From a virus: a DNA stretch of 22,301 nucleotides. Positions 14,160-21,610 of this stretch are shown here, in pieces; positions within the stretch are counted from its first letter, which is position 1; the number at the start of each line of letters is the position of its first letter. The DNA lies in the IMG/VR virus record IMGVR_UViG_3300030012_004695, positions 29,236 through 51,536 of that record; one strand, written 5' to 3'. Made by a program: the position numbers and the translations under genes. A model generated the notes under the pieces. It made no database searches. It was given only the letters and a program-made list of their open reading frames with translations, and was not told the origin of the DNA.

Positions 14160-14187
14160 AAGCCCGGCTTTTGCCGGGCTTTTTTTA
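14160..14187 (+). terminator. Rho-independent terminator after the capsid gene
   Basis: The 9-bp stem AAGCCCGGC/GCCGGGCTT with a TTTT loop is followed by a run of Ts to 14187. It is by far the most GC-rich stretch of the neighbourhood. It ends the head-gene transcript and isolates the neck gene cluster. Confidence 0.95.
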
Positions 14188-14214
14188 TATATGTACTAAT
14201 AGGAAATAATTCAA

Positions 14215-14222
14215 TATTTATA
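14215..14222 (+). promoter_or_regulatory. Late-promoter-like motif TATTTATA upstream of gp13
   Basis: Context is CAATATTTATAACAAAA, lying between the capsid terminator and the ATG at 14238, with 15 nt to the start codon. Because a strong terminator precedes it, the neck cluster needs its own promoter, and this is the only candidate I see. Confidence 0.55.
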
Positions 14223-14237
14223 ACAAAATATTTAATA

Positions 14238-15386
14238 ATGGCAAACCCTGCAATTTGGCCCGGATCAAGTTCCTTTGCAACTGGCTCAACTCCATTTGGA
14301 TTTTATGATACTGATGCTGATTTTCAGACTGATGCTGATAAAGTATCTAATTTTTGTGCTAGAAGATTAGGTTATCCTTTAGTTGATGTTGAACTTCAAG
14401 ATATTTCATTTTATGCTGCATTTGAAGAAGCAGTAACTACATATGGAAATGAATTATATGCTTATAAAATTCGAGATAATCAGTTAACAATAGAAGGTTT
14501 ATCTACGGGTAGTAATATTAATAAAGCAATAATAACTCCTAATTTTGAACCCATTGTAAGATTATCAGAACAATATGGTTCAGAAGCAGGATCAGGTGGT
14601 AATGTTGAATATTATACTGGTTCTTTACCTATAACAGCTTCAATTCAAGATTATGATTTAAAAACTTGGGCATCAGCAAGTGGAGTAAATGGAGAATATG
14701 GTATAGAAATTAAAAGAGTATTTTATGAATCTAATCCTGCTATTGTAAGATATTATGATCCTTATGCCGGGACTGGATTTGGATATCAAAATTTATTTGA
14801 TTCATTTGGTTTTGGAGGTATGTCTCCAGCAATCAATTTCTTAATGATGCCATTAAATTATGATATACAGGTACTTCAAGCTATTGAATTAAATGATACT
14901 ATTAGAAGATCTAATTTTAGTTTTGAATTAAGAAATAATAAACTTAAAATCTTCCCTATTCCTACTATGAGTGGAAGTATGTATTTTGAGTACATAAAAA
15001 GAGATGATAGAATATCGGGATCTATACAACAAACCCCAGATAGAGTAACTAATGTATCTGATTCCCCATATGATAATCCAACTTATGCTAATATTAATAG
15101 TGTAGGTAGACAATGGGTGTTTGAATATACTCTGGCACTAGCTAAAGAAATGTTAGGATATGTAAGAGGTAAATATCAAACAGTACCAATTCCTGGGGCT
15201 GAAGTACAATTAAACCAAGGTGATTTAATTACAGCGGCTACAGCAGAAAAAAATTCATTAATTGAAAGATTAAGAGGATACCTTGATGAAACTTCCCGTA
15301 AAGCATTATTAGAAAGAAGAGCTCAAGAAGCAGAATTCACAAATCAGGAACTTAAAAATGTTCCATACACAATTTATATAGGGTAA
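14238..15386 (+). CDS. Neck protein (T4 gp13-like)
   Basis: This 382-residue head-completion protein would act at the portal-neck junction after packaging. The call rests on the segment NFCARRLGYPLVDVELQDIS followed by FYAAFEEAVTTYGNELYAYK (about 37-77), characteristic of gp13 in marine T4-like phages, and on its place immediately before gp14- and gp15-like genes. Further ordered segments are NLFDSFGFGGMSPAINFLMM and SGSMYFEYIKRDDR. The C-terminal helix ERLRGYLDETSRKALLERRA is followed by EAEFTNQELKNVPY. It is longer than T4 gp13 (309). No membrane or catalytic motif is seen. The next gene starts after a single base, indicating one operon. Confidence 0.8.
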   Translation: MANPAIWPGSSSFATGSTPFGFYDTDADFQTDADKVSNFCARRLGYPLVDVELQDISFYAAFEEAVTTYGNELYAYKIRDNQLTIEGLSTGSNINKAIITPNFEPIVRLSEQYGSEAGSGGNVEYYTGSLPITASIQDYDLKTWASASGVNGEYGIEIKRVFYESNPAIVRYYDPYAGTGFGYQNLFDSFGFGGMSPAINFLMMPLNYDIQVLQAIELNDTIRRSNFSFELRNNKLKIFPIPTMSGSMYFEYIKRDDRISGSIQQTPDRVTNVSDSPYDNPTYANINSVGRQWVFEYTLALAKEMLGYVRGKYQTVPIPGAEVQLNQGDLITAATAEKNSLIERLRGYLDETSRKALLERRAQEAEFTNQELKNVPYTIYIG

Positions 15387-15387
15387 T

Positions 15388-15903
15388 ATGGCTTTATTTG
15401 GTGGCTCCAGAGATGTAAGTTTAATAAAAAAATTAAATAGAGAATTGATGGGTGATATAATCACCCAACAAGCTGCTATTTACAAATATAAATTAGAAGA
15501 AACAAAAACTAATTTATATGGTGAAGCAGCTGGAGAAAAATTTTATGATGGTCCTTTTTTATTTAATTGTTTAATTGAAAGAGAAAATCAAGCATACCCC
15601 GAAGATGATACTGGGATTGGGTTTGGACAAGGTATTGAATTTAGATTTTTACGTGCTGATTTAGTAGAAGCTAATGTTGTCCCTCAAGTAGGAGATATTA
15701 TTTTATACCAAAATAAATATTATGGAGTAGATTCTACAGTTTCTAACCAATATTTTGTAGGTAAAAACCCAGATTATCCTAATAATGATAATCCTTTAAA
15801 CCCAGGGTTAGAAAATTTTGGAGCTAATCATTCAATAATTTGCAGTACATATTATGTACCAGCAGATAAAGTTAATATATCACCACATAGAGAAAGATTT
15901 TAA
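15388..15903 (+). CDS. Neck/head-completion protein (T4 gp14-like)
   Basis: This 171-residue protein is markedly shorter than T4 gp14 (256). Its N-terminus is MALFGGSRDVSLIKKLNREL. Later parts, FLFNCLIERENQAYPEDDTG and VPQVGDIILYQNKYYGVDST, parallel the 'EGDLIYFP...FEI' core of gp14. The assignment rests on that weak similarity plus strict gene order (gp13-gp14-gp15) and spacing: 1 nt after gp13, and a 1-nt TAATG overlap with the next gene. With gp13 it would form the neck that receives the tail. An uncharacterised connector protein is the alternative. Confidence 0.68.
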   Translation: MALFGGSRDVSLIKKLNRELMGDIITQQAAIYKYKLEETKTNLYGEAAGEKFYDGPFLFNCLIERENQAYPEDDTGIGFGQGIEFRFLRADLVEANVVPQVGDIILYQNKYYGVDSTVSNQYFVGKNPDYPNNDNPLNPGLENFGANHSIICSTYYVPADKVNISPHRERF

Positions 15904-16793
15904 TGCCTAGTAAAAAATATTATAGAAAACCAATTCCTAAAAAGCAAAAGGAAATAAGTGCAGGTTTGCAAAAAGCTTTTGATACTGAAAGAGGTAATCC
16001 TAATAAAGTAGTTAACCCTAATAATTCTCAAACGGGTATTGATTTTAATAGGGGTACACAACTTAGTATGAAAAATGATTCATCTAAGTTACTTACTATT
16101 GGCATACAGGATTTAGATGAAGCCGTATTTTTTTATTTTCAAAATGTTATAAAACCATTTGTTTATCAAAATGGTTCAAGAAGAAGTGTACCTTTTATTT
16201 ATGCCGCTCCTGAAAGATGGAAATCATATCAAAAAGATGGCTATTATAGAGATAAGGGTGGAGCAGTAATGTTACCTATTATTGTTATCAAACGTGATTC
16301 TTTAGAAAAAGATAGAACAGTATATAATAAATTAGATGCTAATATGCCTAATTTGTATGGTACTTTTCAAAAAGCATATAATCCTAAAAATGCATATGAT
16401 AATTTTGCTGTTTTAAATAATCGTATCCCAACTAAAGAATACAATCTATCAGTAGTTCCCGATTTTGTAACATTAAATTATAGTTGTATAATCCAAACTT
16501 ATTATATGGAACAATTAAATAAAATAATTGAATCTGTAGAATATGCTTCGGATGCATACTGGGGTGATCCTGAAAGATTTAAGTTTAGAGCTTTTATAGA
16601 TAGTTTTCAAACTGCTACCGAATTAACAGCGGGTAGAGATCGTTTAGTTAGAGGTAATTTTAATATTAGATTACGTGGATATATTATACCTGGAGTAATA
16701 CAAAAAGATATTACTGCACTTAAAAAAGTAAATTCTAAAGCAAAGGTTACAGTTACTTCGGAAACAGTAGCTAATATAAATAATGTTCCTTGA
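15903..16793 (+). CDS. Tail sheath stabiliser/completion protein (T4 gp15-like)
   Basis: This 296-residue protein compares with 272 in T4 gp15, which caps the tail tube and sheath and joins the neck. After a basic, Asn-rich N-terminal ~60 residues, the core has VPFIYAAPERWKSYQKDGYY, MLPIIVIKRDSLEKDRTVYN and VVPDFVTLNYSCIIQTYYME followed by QLNKIIESVEYASDAYWGDP. These fit the gp15 pattern of 'VPITYAsKEhf', 'LPRI', and 'YELSIFTRYEDDMFQIVEQI', as well as I can align by eye. The gene overlaps gp14 by one base and is the last of the neck operon; it ends in TGA, unlike most genes here. A 33-nt gap separates it from the glycosyltransferase genes. Confidence 0.72.
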   Translation: MPSKKYYRKPIPKKQKEISAGLQKAFDTERGNPNKVVNPNNSQTGIDFNRGTQLSMKNDSSKLLTIGIQDLDEAVFFYFQNVIKPFVYQNGSRRSVPFIYAAPERWKSYQKDGYYRDKGGAVMLPIIVIKRDSLEKDRTVYNKLDANMPNLYGTFQKAYNPKNAYDNFAVLNNRIPTKEYNLSVVPDFVTLNYSCIIQTYYMEQLNKIIESVEYASDAYWGDPERFKFRAFIDSFQTATELTAGRDRLVRGNFNIRLRGYIIPGVIQKDITALKKVNSKAKVTVTSETVANINNVP

Positions 16794-16826
16794 TTAAATT
16801 AGTAAAGGTTATTATATTATAGTTTA

Positions 16827-17918
16827 ATGAAAGTTTTATTTTTAGCACCACATTTGAGTACAGGAGGAATGCCTGCGTTTTTATTAAAACGTATTGAGGC
16901 ATTACTTAAATATAGCAAAATAGAAATATTTGTTATAGAATGGAAATGTTATAGTGATGTTTATACTATACAACGTGACAAAATTAAAAATTTATTAGGG
17001 GATAATTTTATTTCATATTGGGGTGAAATAGATAAACAAAAAAATATTGTAGATTTTTGTTATAAAAATAAAATAGATATAATCCATACAGAAGAAATAC
17101 CTGAAGGATTTGATACTCATAACCCATTTGATATTAAATTACAAGAAAGATTATATGATAGAAAACATCCTTGGCAAATAATAGAAACCTGTCATAATAT
17201 CTATTTTAAACCTGATGAAGAAAAATTATTTGAACCAAATGCTTATGCTTGTGTTACTCCTTTTCATATAAGAAAAACTTTTAAAAATCGTCCTGTTTAT
17301 AAAACATTAATTCCTTTTCCTATTGATCCCCGTATTCAATTATCTTCAACACAAGAAGAAGTTTTATCTCAAAATGGATGGATAACAAAAGGAGAATTTC
17401 ACATTTTAAATGTAGGGTTATGGACTCCTGGAAAAAATCAAGGTTATGCTATAGAATTAGCTAGAACACTATATGACAAATATGGATGGACTTATATATT
17501 TCATTTTTTAGGTAATCAAGCTTCTAATTTTAAAGAATATTGGGAACCTTTAATGAGTAATCTTCCACCTAATGTATTTGTATTAGGAGAAACAAATGAT
17601 ACAAATAAATATTTTAAAATGTGTGATTTAATGTTATTTACTTCAACTTGGGAATGTAATCCTATAGTACTAAAAGAAGCGATATCAAATAATATTAAAA
17701 TTATGGCTTACAATTTAGATCATTATGGAGAAGAATATTTACCTTTTATAAATCCTTTATCAAGTAATTTAGAAACGGATAAATTAAATATATTAAAAAC
17801 CATCCATTCACCTATAAAATATAAATTACAAGATTATAGTGATGATGTAAAAATATTTGCTACAAAACATATTGATTTATACGAAAATTTAATTAATAGT
17901 GGAGTTAGAAGAAAATAA
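16827..17918 (+). CDS. Glycosyltransferase, GT-B fold (GT4-like)
   Basis: This 363-residue cytoplasmic enzyme transfers a sugar from a nucleotide donor. The N-terminal Rossmann domain opens MKVLFLAPHLSTGGMPAFLL, with the Gly-rich loop STGGMP that approaches the donor phosphates in GT4 enzymes. The C-terminal donor domain starts around NVGLWTPGKNQGYAIELA (N195 onward), then FHFLGN, VFVLGETNDTNKYFKMCDL, and the E-x7-E motif ECNPIVLKE (E276 and E284), typical of retaining GT4 enzymes. Acceptor and sugar are unknown. It lies between gp15 and gp18, an unusual place for a non-structural gene. It overlaps the next glycosyltransferase gene by 20 nt, so both are probably made together and act in one pathway, perhaps modifying a virion or host surface component. 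Confidence 0.86.
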   Translation: MKVLFLAPHLSTGGMPAFLLKRIEALLKYSKIEIFVIEWKCYSDVYTIQRDKIKNLLGDNFISYWGEIDKQKNIVDFCYKNKIDIIHTEEIPEGFDTHNPFDIKLQERLYDRKHPWQIIETCHNIYFKPDEEKLFEPNAYACVTPFHIRKTFKNRPVYKTLIPFPIDPRIQLSSTQEEVLSQNGWITKGEFHILNVGLWTPGKNQGYAIELARTLYDKYGWTYIFHFLGNQASNFKEYWEPLMSNLPPNVFVLGETNDTNKYFKMCDLMLFTSTWECNPIVLKEAISNNIKIMAYNLDHYGEEYLPFINPLSSNLETDKLNILKTIHSPIKYKLQDYSDDVKIFATKHIDLYENLINSGVRRK

Positions 17919-18996
17919 AATATTAATTACTTTTAATTTAGTACCTAAAGTTGAAATAAAAGGAAATATTAAAAAAGAATATTTTGTAGAATTTATTGAT
18001 TCAGATACTAATACTACTATTCATACAGATACTATCAGTAATAATATGTGGACTCAATCTAACCGGAGATGGTTAACTAATTGGGTTATTAAAATTAATG
18101 GTAATGTAGAACATGTATTTAATTTAAAAGATAAAAAAGTAAAAATTTCATTTGAATCTAAGTCTGTAGGTGATACTTTAGCTTGGATGCCTCAAGTAGT
18201 GGAATTTCAAAAAAGATATAAATGTAATGTTATTGTATCTTCATTTCATAATGAATTTTTTCAGGGTTTAGATGTATATAAAAATGTAGAATTTATATCT
18301 CCAGGTGTAGAGTATGATTGTTATGCCCATTATGGTTTAGGATGGTTTAGGACTAATGAACAATGGGATGAAGGATCATATCATTTAAATAAACCTAATA
18401 CTATTCCTATGATACAAGCTACTACTGATATGTTGGGTTTACCTTATAAAGAAATTAATTATGGGATTAATTTTAAATTTAAAAAACGTCCCCTAAAAGA
18501 AAAATATATTTGCATTGGCCCTCGTTCGACCGCTGCTTTAAAAGAATGGCCTTATCATTACTGGGAATGGTTAGCTAAAATGTTAAATGAAATAGGATAT
18601 AAAGTAGTTAATATATCATATGAAGGTTTTAATCAAAAAAATATAATAAATAAAGAAAAATTAAATTGGGAAGATACTTATAATTACCTTTATCACGCCG
18701 AACTATTTATAGGTTTAGGTTCTGGGTTATCTTGGTTTAATTGGGCTATGGAAAAACATACGTTAATGATAAATAATTTTATCCCATACGGATATGAAAT
18801 GACCCAAAACTTAACTAAAATAGAAGATCATTCAGTATGTAATAATTGCTGGGTAGATAAAAGAGTATTGTTTGATAAAAGTAATTGGGATTGGTGTCCT
18901 AGACATCAAGGTACTATGTCTCAACATATTTGTCATAAGGCAATAAAACCTGAAATAGTTTTAAAGAAAATTCAATATTTATTAAAGTTCAAATAA
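17899..18996 (+). CDS. Autotransporter-heptosyltransferase-like glycosyltransferase (TibC/Aah type)
   Basis: This 365-residue protein has a GTG start (17899); an in-frame stop at 17890 excludes a start further upstream with a normal codon. Residues 1-80 are an N-terminal beta domain (FVEFIDSD, NNMWTQSNRRWLTNWVIKI). The GT-B part then begins KISFESKSVGDTLAWMPQVV (82-101) and continues with GPRSTAALKEW (207-217) and LFIGLGSGLSWFNWAM (269-284). The C-terminal cluster is C314-x2-C317, then NWDWCPRH with C333, and C345. This order, and the four-Cys site that holds iron in TibC, is the signature of bacterial autotransporter strand-loop-strand O-heptosyltransferases, which attach ADP-activated heptose to Ser of secreted proteins. 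The family is assigned from remembered motifs, and the donor sugar here is unknown. It overlaps the GT4 gene by 20 nt. Confidence 0.82.
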   Translation: MELEENKILITFNLVPKVEIKGNIKKEYFVEFIDSDTNTTIHTDTISNNMWTQSNRRWLTNWVIKINGNVEHVFNLKDKKVKISFESKSVGDTLAWMPQVVEFQKRYKCNVIVSSFHNEFFQGLDVYKNVEFISPGVEYDCYAHYGLGWFRTNEQWDEGSYHLNKPNTIPMIQATTDMLGLPYKEINYGINFKFKKRPLKEKYICIGPRSTAALKEWPYHYWEWLAKMLNEIGYKVVNISYEGFNQKNIINKEKLNWEDTYNYLYHAELFIGLGSGLSWFNWAMEKHTLMINNFIPYGYEMTQNLTKIEDHSVCNNCWVDKRVLFDKSNWDWCPRHQGTMSQHICHKAIKPEIVLKKIQYLLKFK

Positions 18997-19004
18997 TCAA
19001 TATA

Positions 19005-19012
19005 TATTTATA
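19005..19012 (+). promoter_or_regulatory. Late-promoter-like motif TATTTATA upstream of the 83-residue gene
   Basis: Context is ATATATTTATAATTAAA, starting 8 nt after the heptosyltransferase-like stop and with 14 nt between motif and ATG at 19027. It would restart transcription for the tail genes independently of the glycosyltransferase genes. Confidence 0.48.
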
Positions 19013-19026
19013 ATTAAATCAATATT

Positions 19027-19278
19027 ATGTCAGAAATAATTAAGTTACAAGAAGAAGAGTTGCAACAACTTAAAGAAACCCAAAATCAAATTACTCAATT
19101 CATTTATAATTTAGGTCAATTTGAAGTTCAAAAAACTACAGTTTTAACCCAACTGGAGCAAGTTCAGGGAAAGCAAAATGAATTTGCTAAGGAACTAAAT
19201 AAAAAATATGGGGAAGGAAATATTAATTTAGAAACAGGTGAACTTACTTTAGTAAAATCATCTGAATCCACAGAATAA
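19027..19278 (+). CDS. Small coiled-coil protein upstream of tail sheath
   Basis: This 83-residue protein is almost one continuous helix: heptad-like Leu, Ile and Gln spacing runs from residue 4 to about 62 (IIKLQEEELQQLKETQNQIT and LTQLEQVQGKQNEFAKELNK). A short ordered tail, KYGEGNINLETGELTLV, follows. It is soluble, has no Cys, and carries no catalytic motif. The NINLETGEL tail and coiled coil look conserved in type among small proteins of marine phages, but no function is known to me. Lying directly before the sheath gene with its own promoter-like motif, it may be a tail-assembly chaperone or minor virion protein, which is inference from position only. Confidence 0.68.
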   Translation: MSEIIKLQEEELQQLKETQNQITQFIYNLGQFEVQKTTVLTQLEQVQGKQNEFAKELNKKYGEGNINLETGELTLVKSSESTE

Positions 19279-19303
19279 ATTGATTTTTTGAAAAGGGTTT
19301 CAA

Positions 19304-19311
19304 TATTTATA
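19304..19311 (+). promoter_or_regulatory. Late-promoter-like motif TATTTATA upstream of tail sheath
   Basis: Context is CAATATTTATAAGAAAA, with 29 nt to the ATG at 19341, about 13 nt more than most copies. The extra length is an A-rich leader ending AACATAAA. Confidence 0.48.
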
Positions 19312-19340
19312 AGAAAATAATACTTAAATAAAAACATAAA

Positions 19341-21053
19341 ATGGCAGAAACTCTATTATCTCCTGGTGTATTAGCCCGAGAAACTGACCAATCATTTATT
19401 CAAGGACAACCTGTACAAGCTGGAGCTGCTGTTATTGGACCAGCTGCTAAAGGGCCTGTTGGTATTCCTACTTTAGTTACTTCATATAGTGAGTATCAAG
19501 CAATTTATGGTAGTGATGTTACTAGTGGCTCACAACAATATGAGTACCTAACTCAAACCTCAGCAAATAATTATTTTTCTCAAGGAGGAACTTCATTATT
19601 AGTTACACGTGTTGCAAGTGGTAGCTTTACAGGTGCTACAAGTACAACAATTGCAAATTCTATTGATGCTACTTCTGCATCTTTTGAATTAACAACTTTA
19701 TCAGAAGGTGAAATTGCTAATAGTTCTGGATCGGAAGGTACTAATAACATTTTGACTAATGGTACTAAAGATAATGTACGTTGGGAAATTACTAGCGTAA
19801 ACACTTCTTCCGGTGTATTTAGTTTATTGATTCGTAGAGGAGACGATTCTTCAAAACAAAAGAATGCATTAGAAACATTTTCAAACCTTTCACTAGACCC
19901 AAAAGCAAGTAACTATATTTCAAAAGTAATAGGAGATACATCACATACTGTACAACAAGATGGTACAGATTATTATGTAAAATCAAATGGTACTTTTGTA
20001 AACAAAAGTAAATATGTTAGAGTAAGTGCTGTAAATTACCCAACACCCGATTATTTTGATAATAATGGGGTTGCAAAAGATGCATTTACTGGTTCTATCC
20101 CAGTAGTTGGTTCAGGATCATTTAGTGGTGCAACTGGTGCTTTATTTAATGGACCTGGTGCTGCAAAATTTAATGATTCAATTGATACAAATATTCAGGG
20201 ATTAGGCCAAACAGACTATACTGAATCTATTAACTTATTAAGTAATACAGACGAATATAAATTCAATGTAATTAGTGTACCTGGACTAAATCATAGTGAT
20301 CATGGAACTGCAGTTGGTTTATTAGTATCTACAGTAGAATCACGTACAGATGCAATAGCTGTAATTGATTTAGACGGATATGGTACTGGAGTTTCAACTA
20401 TAGTAAATGGAGCAAGTTCATTTGATACTAGTTATGCTGCCGCTTATTGGCCATGGCTACAAACATTAAATACAACTGGACAAACAGTATGGGTACCTGC
20501 TTCAACTATGATTCCTGGAGTATATGCATTTACTGATAAATCAAGTGATGCTTGGTTTGCCCCAGCTGGTTTAACTAGAGGTGCTCTAGGTAATGTAATT
20601 AAAGCTGAAAGAAAATTAACTTCTGGAAACAGAGACGCATTATATGCTGCTAATGTTAACCCAATTGCTACATTCCCAGGAAGTGGAGTTGTAGTATTTG
20701 GTCAGAAAACATTACAAAAACGTGCAAGTGCTCTTGATAGAGTAAATGTAAGAAGATTGTTAATTGCTCTTAAAGGATTTATTTCTCAAGTTGCTGATAA
20801 TTTAGTATTTGAACAAAATACAACAGCTACAAGAAATAGCTTTTTAAGTCAAGTTAATCCTTATTTAGAAAGTGTACAACAACGTCAAGGTTTGTTTGCC
20901 TTTAAAGTAGTAATGGATGAAACTAATAATACTGCTGATGTAGTAGATAGAAATGAGCTTGTTGGTCAAATATTTTTACAACCAACTAAAACAGCTGAAT
21001 TTATCATGTTAGATTTCAATGTATTGCCAACTGGAGCTACATTCCCAGCATAA
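19341..21053 (+). CDS. Tail sheath protein (T4 gp18-like)
   Basis: This 570-residue contractile sheath subunit is shorter than T4 gp18 (659). The N-terminus MAETLLSPGVLARETDQSFI leads into GAAVIGPAAKGPVGIPTLVT and SYSEYQAIYG, the classic opening of myovirus sheath proteins, whose N-terminal strand links neighbouring subunits. The middle (about 95-260) is a variable Ser/Thr/Gly-rich part facing outwards. The conserved C-terminal half includes VISVPGLNHSDHGTAVGLLV, YAAAYWPWLQT and VWVPASTMIPGVYAFTD. It also has RKLTSGNRDALYAANVNPIA, GVVVFGQKTLQKRASALDRV and NVRRLLIALKGFISQVADNL, ending with FKVVMDETNN and FIMLDFNVLPTGATFPA. The gene shares its leader-start sequence AACATAAAATGGCAG with the tail tube gene. 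Confidence 0.95.
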   Translation: MAETLLSPGVLARETDQSFIQGQPVQAGAAVIGPAAKGPVGIPTLVTSYSEYQAIYGSDVTSGSQQYEYLTQTSANNYFSQGGTSLLVTRVASGSFTGATSTTIANSIDATSASFELTTLSEGEIANSSGSEGTNNILTNGTKDNVRWEITSVNTSSGVFSLLIRRGDDSSKQKNALETFSNLSLDPKASNYISKVIGDTSHTVQQDGTDYYVKSNGTFVNKSKYVRVSAVNYPTPDYFDNNGVAKDAFTGSIPVVGSGSFSGATGALFNGPGAAKFNDSIDTNIQGLGQTDYTESINLLSNTDEYKFNVISVPGLNHSDHGTAVGLLVSTVESRTDAIAVIDLDGYGTGVSTIVNGASSFDTSYAAAYWPWLQTLNTTGQTVWVPASTMIPGVYAFTDKSSDAWFAPAGLTRGALGNVIKAERKLTSGNRDALYAANVNPIATFPGSGVVVFGQKTLQKRASALDRVNVRRLLIALKGFISQVADNLVFEQNTTATRNSFLSQVNPYLESVQQRQGLFAFKVVMDETNNTADVVDRNELVGQIFLQPTKTAEFIMLDFNVLPTGATFPA

Positions 21054-21068
21054 AATTTTAGATAATAA

Positions 21069-21076
21069 TATTTATA
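21069..21076 (+). promoter_or_regulatory. Late-promoter-like motif TATTTATA upstream of tail tube
   Basis: Context is AATATTTATAATAAAC with 16 nt to the ATG at 21093. It lies in the 39-nt gap between sheath and tube genes and could boost production of the abundant tube subunit. Confidence 0.5.
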
Positions 21077-21092
21077 ATAAACAGAACATAAA

Positions 21093-21581
21093 ATGGCAGT
21101 ATTAGATAGCAACGAAATTTTTTACACAGCTTTTGAACCTAAACAAGCTAATAGGTTTATTATGTATATGGATGGTTTTCCTTCTTACATTGTAAAAGGA
21201 ATGGGAGCTGTTTCACTTACTCAAGGTACAGTAGCTTTAAATCACATTAATGTACAAAGATATGTAAAAGGAAAAACAGTATGGAATACAATTAGCTTTA
21301 CTCTATTTGATCCTATTACTCCTTCTGGTGCCCAAGCTGTAATGGAATGGGTTAGATTACACCATGAATCAGTAACAGGTAGAGATGGTTATTCTGATTT
21401 CTATAAAAAAGATTTAACTTTTAACGTATTAGGACCTGTGGGTGATATTGTAAGTGAATGGGTAATTAAAGGTGCTCTTATTACTGAAGCTAGCTTTGGT
21501 GAGTATGGATGGGATAATGAAAATTCAGCTCAAGAACTTACAATGACAGTTCAACCAGATTACTGTGTACTAAACTTTTAA
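21093..21581 (+). CDS. Tail tube protein (T4 gp19-like)
   Basis: This 162-residue protein is nearly the length of T4 gp19 (163). It stacks as hexameric rings to form the inner tube through which DNA leaves. Key segments are NRFIMYMDGFPSYIVKGMGA near the start (about 16-35), HINVQRYVKGKTVWNTISFT and LFDPITPSGAQAVMEWVRLH, followed by HESVTGRDGYSDFYKKDL. Near the end are WVIKGALITEASFGEYGWDN and the closing strand ELTMTVQPDYCVLNF. These are the standard beta-sandwich elements of myovirus tubes. It lies immediately after the sheath gene, as in T4, and is followed by a strong terminator, fitting very high late expression. Confidence 0.95.
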   Translation: MAVLDSNEIFYTAFEPKQANRFIMYMDGFPSYIVKGMGAVSLTQGTVALNHINVQRYVKGKTVWNTISFTLFDPITPSGAQAVMEWVRLHHESVTGRDGYSDFYKKDLTFNVLGPVGDIVSEWVIKGALITEASFGEYGWDNENSAQELTMTVQPDYCVLNF

Positions 21582-21610
21582 AATACTTTCCCTCCACATA
21601 TATTCCTCGA

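Noticed and set aside
14136-14237. A gp24-like vertex protein gene after gp23, as in T4
   Set aside because: The interval holds only the palindrome, the terminator and a promoter-like motif; the next gene matches gp13, not a capsid fold.
14928-15113. Antisense frame within gp13
   Set aside because: It is a 61-residue hydrophobic-looking frame caused by AT-rich coding sequence on the other strand.
19580-19804. Antisense frame within the tail sheath gene
   Set aside because: It is short, lies inside a confidently assigned gene and shows no recognisable product.
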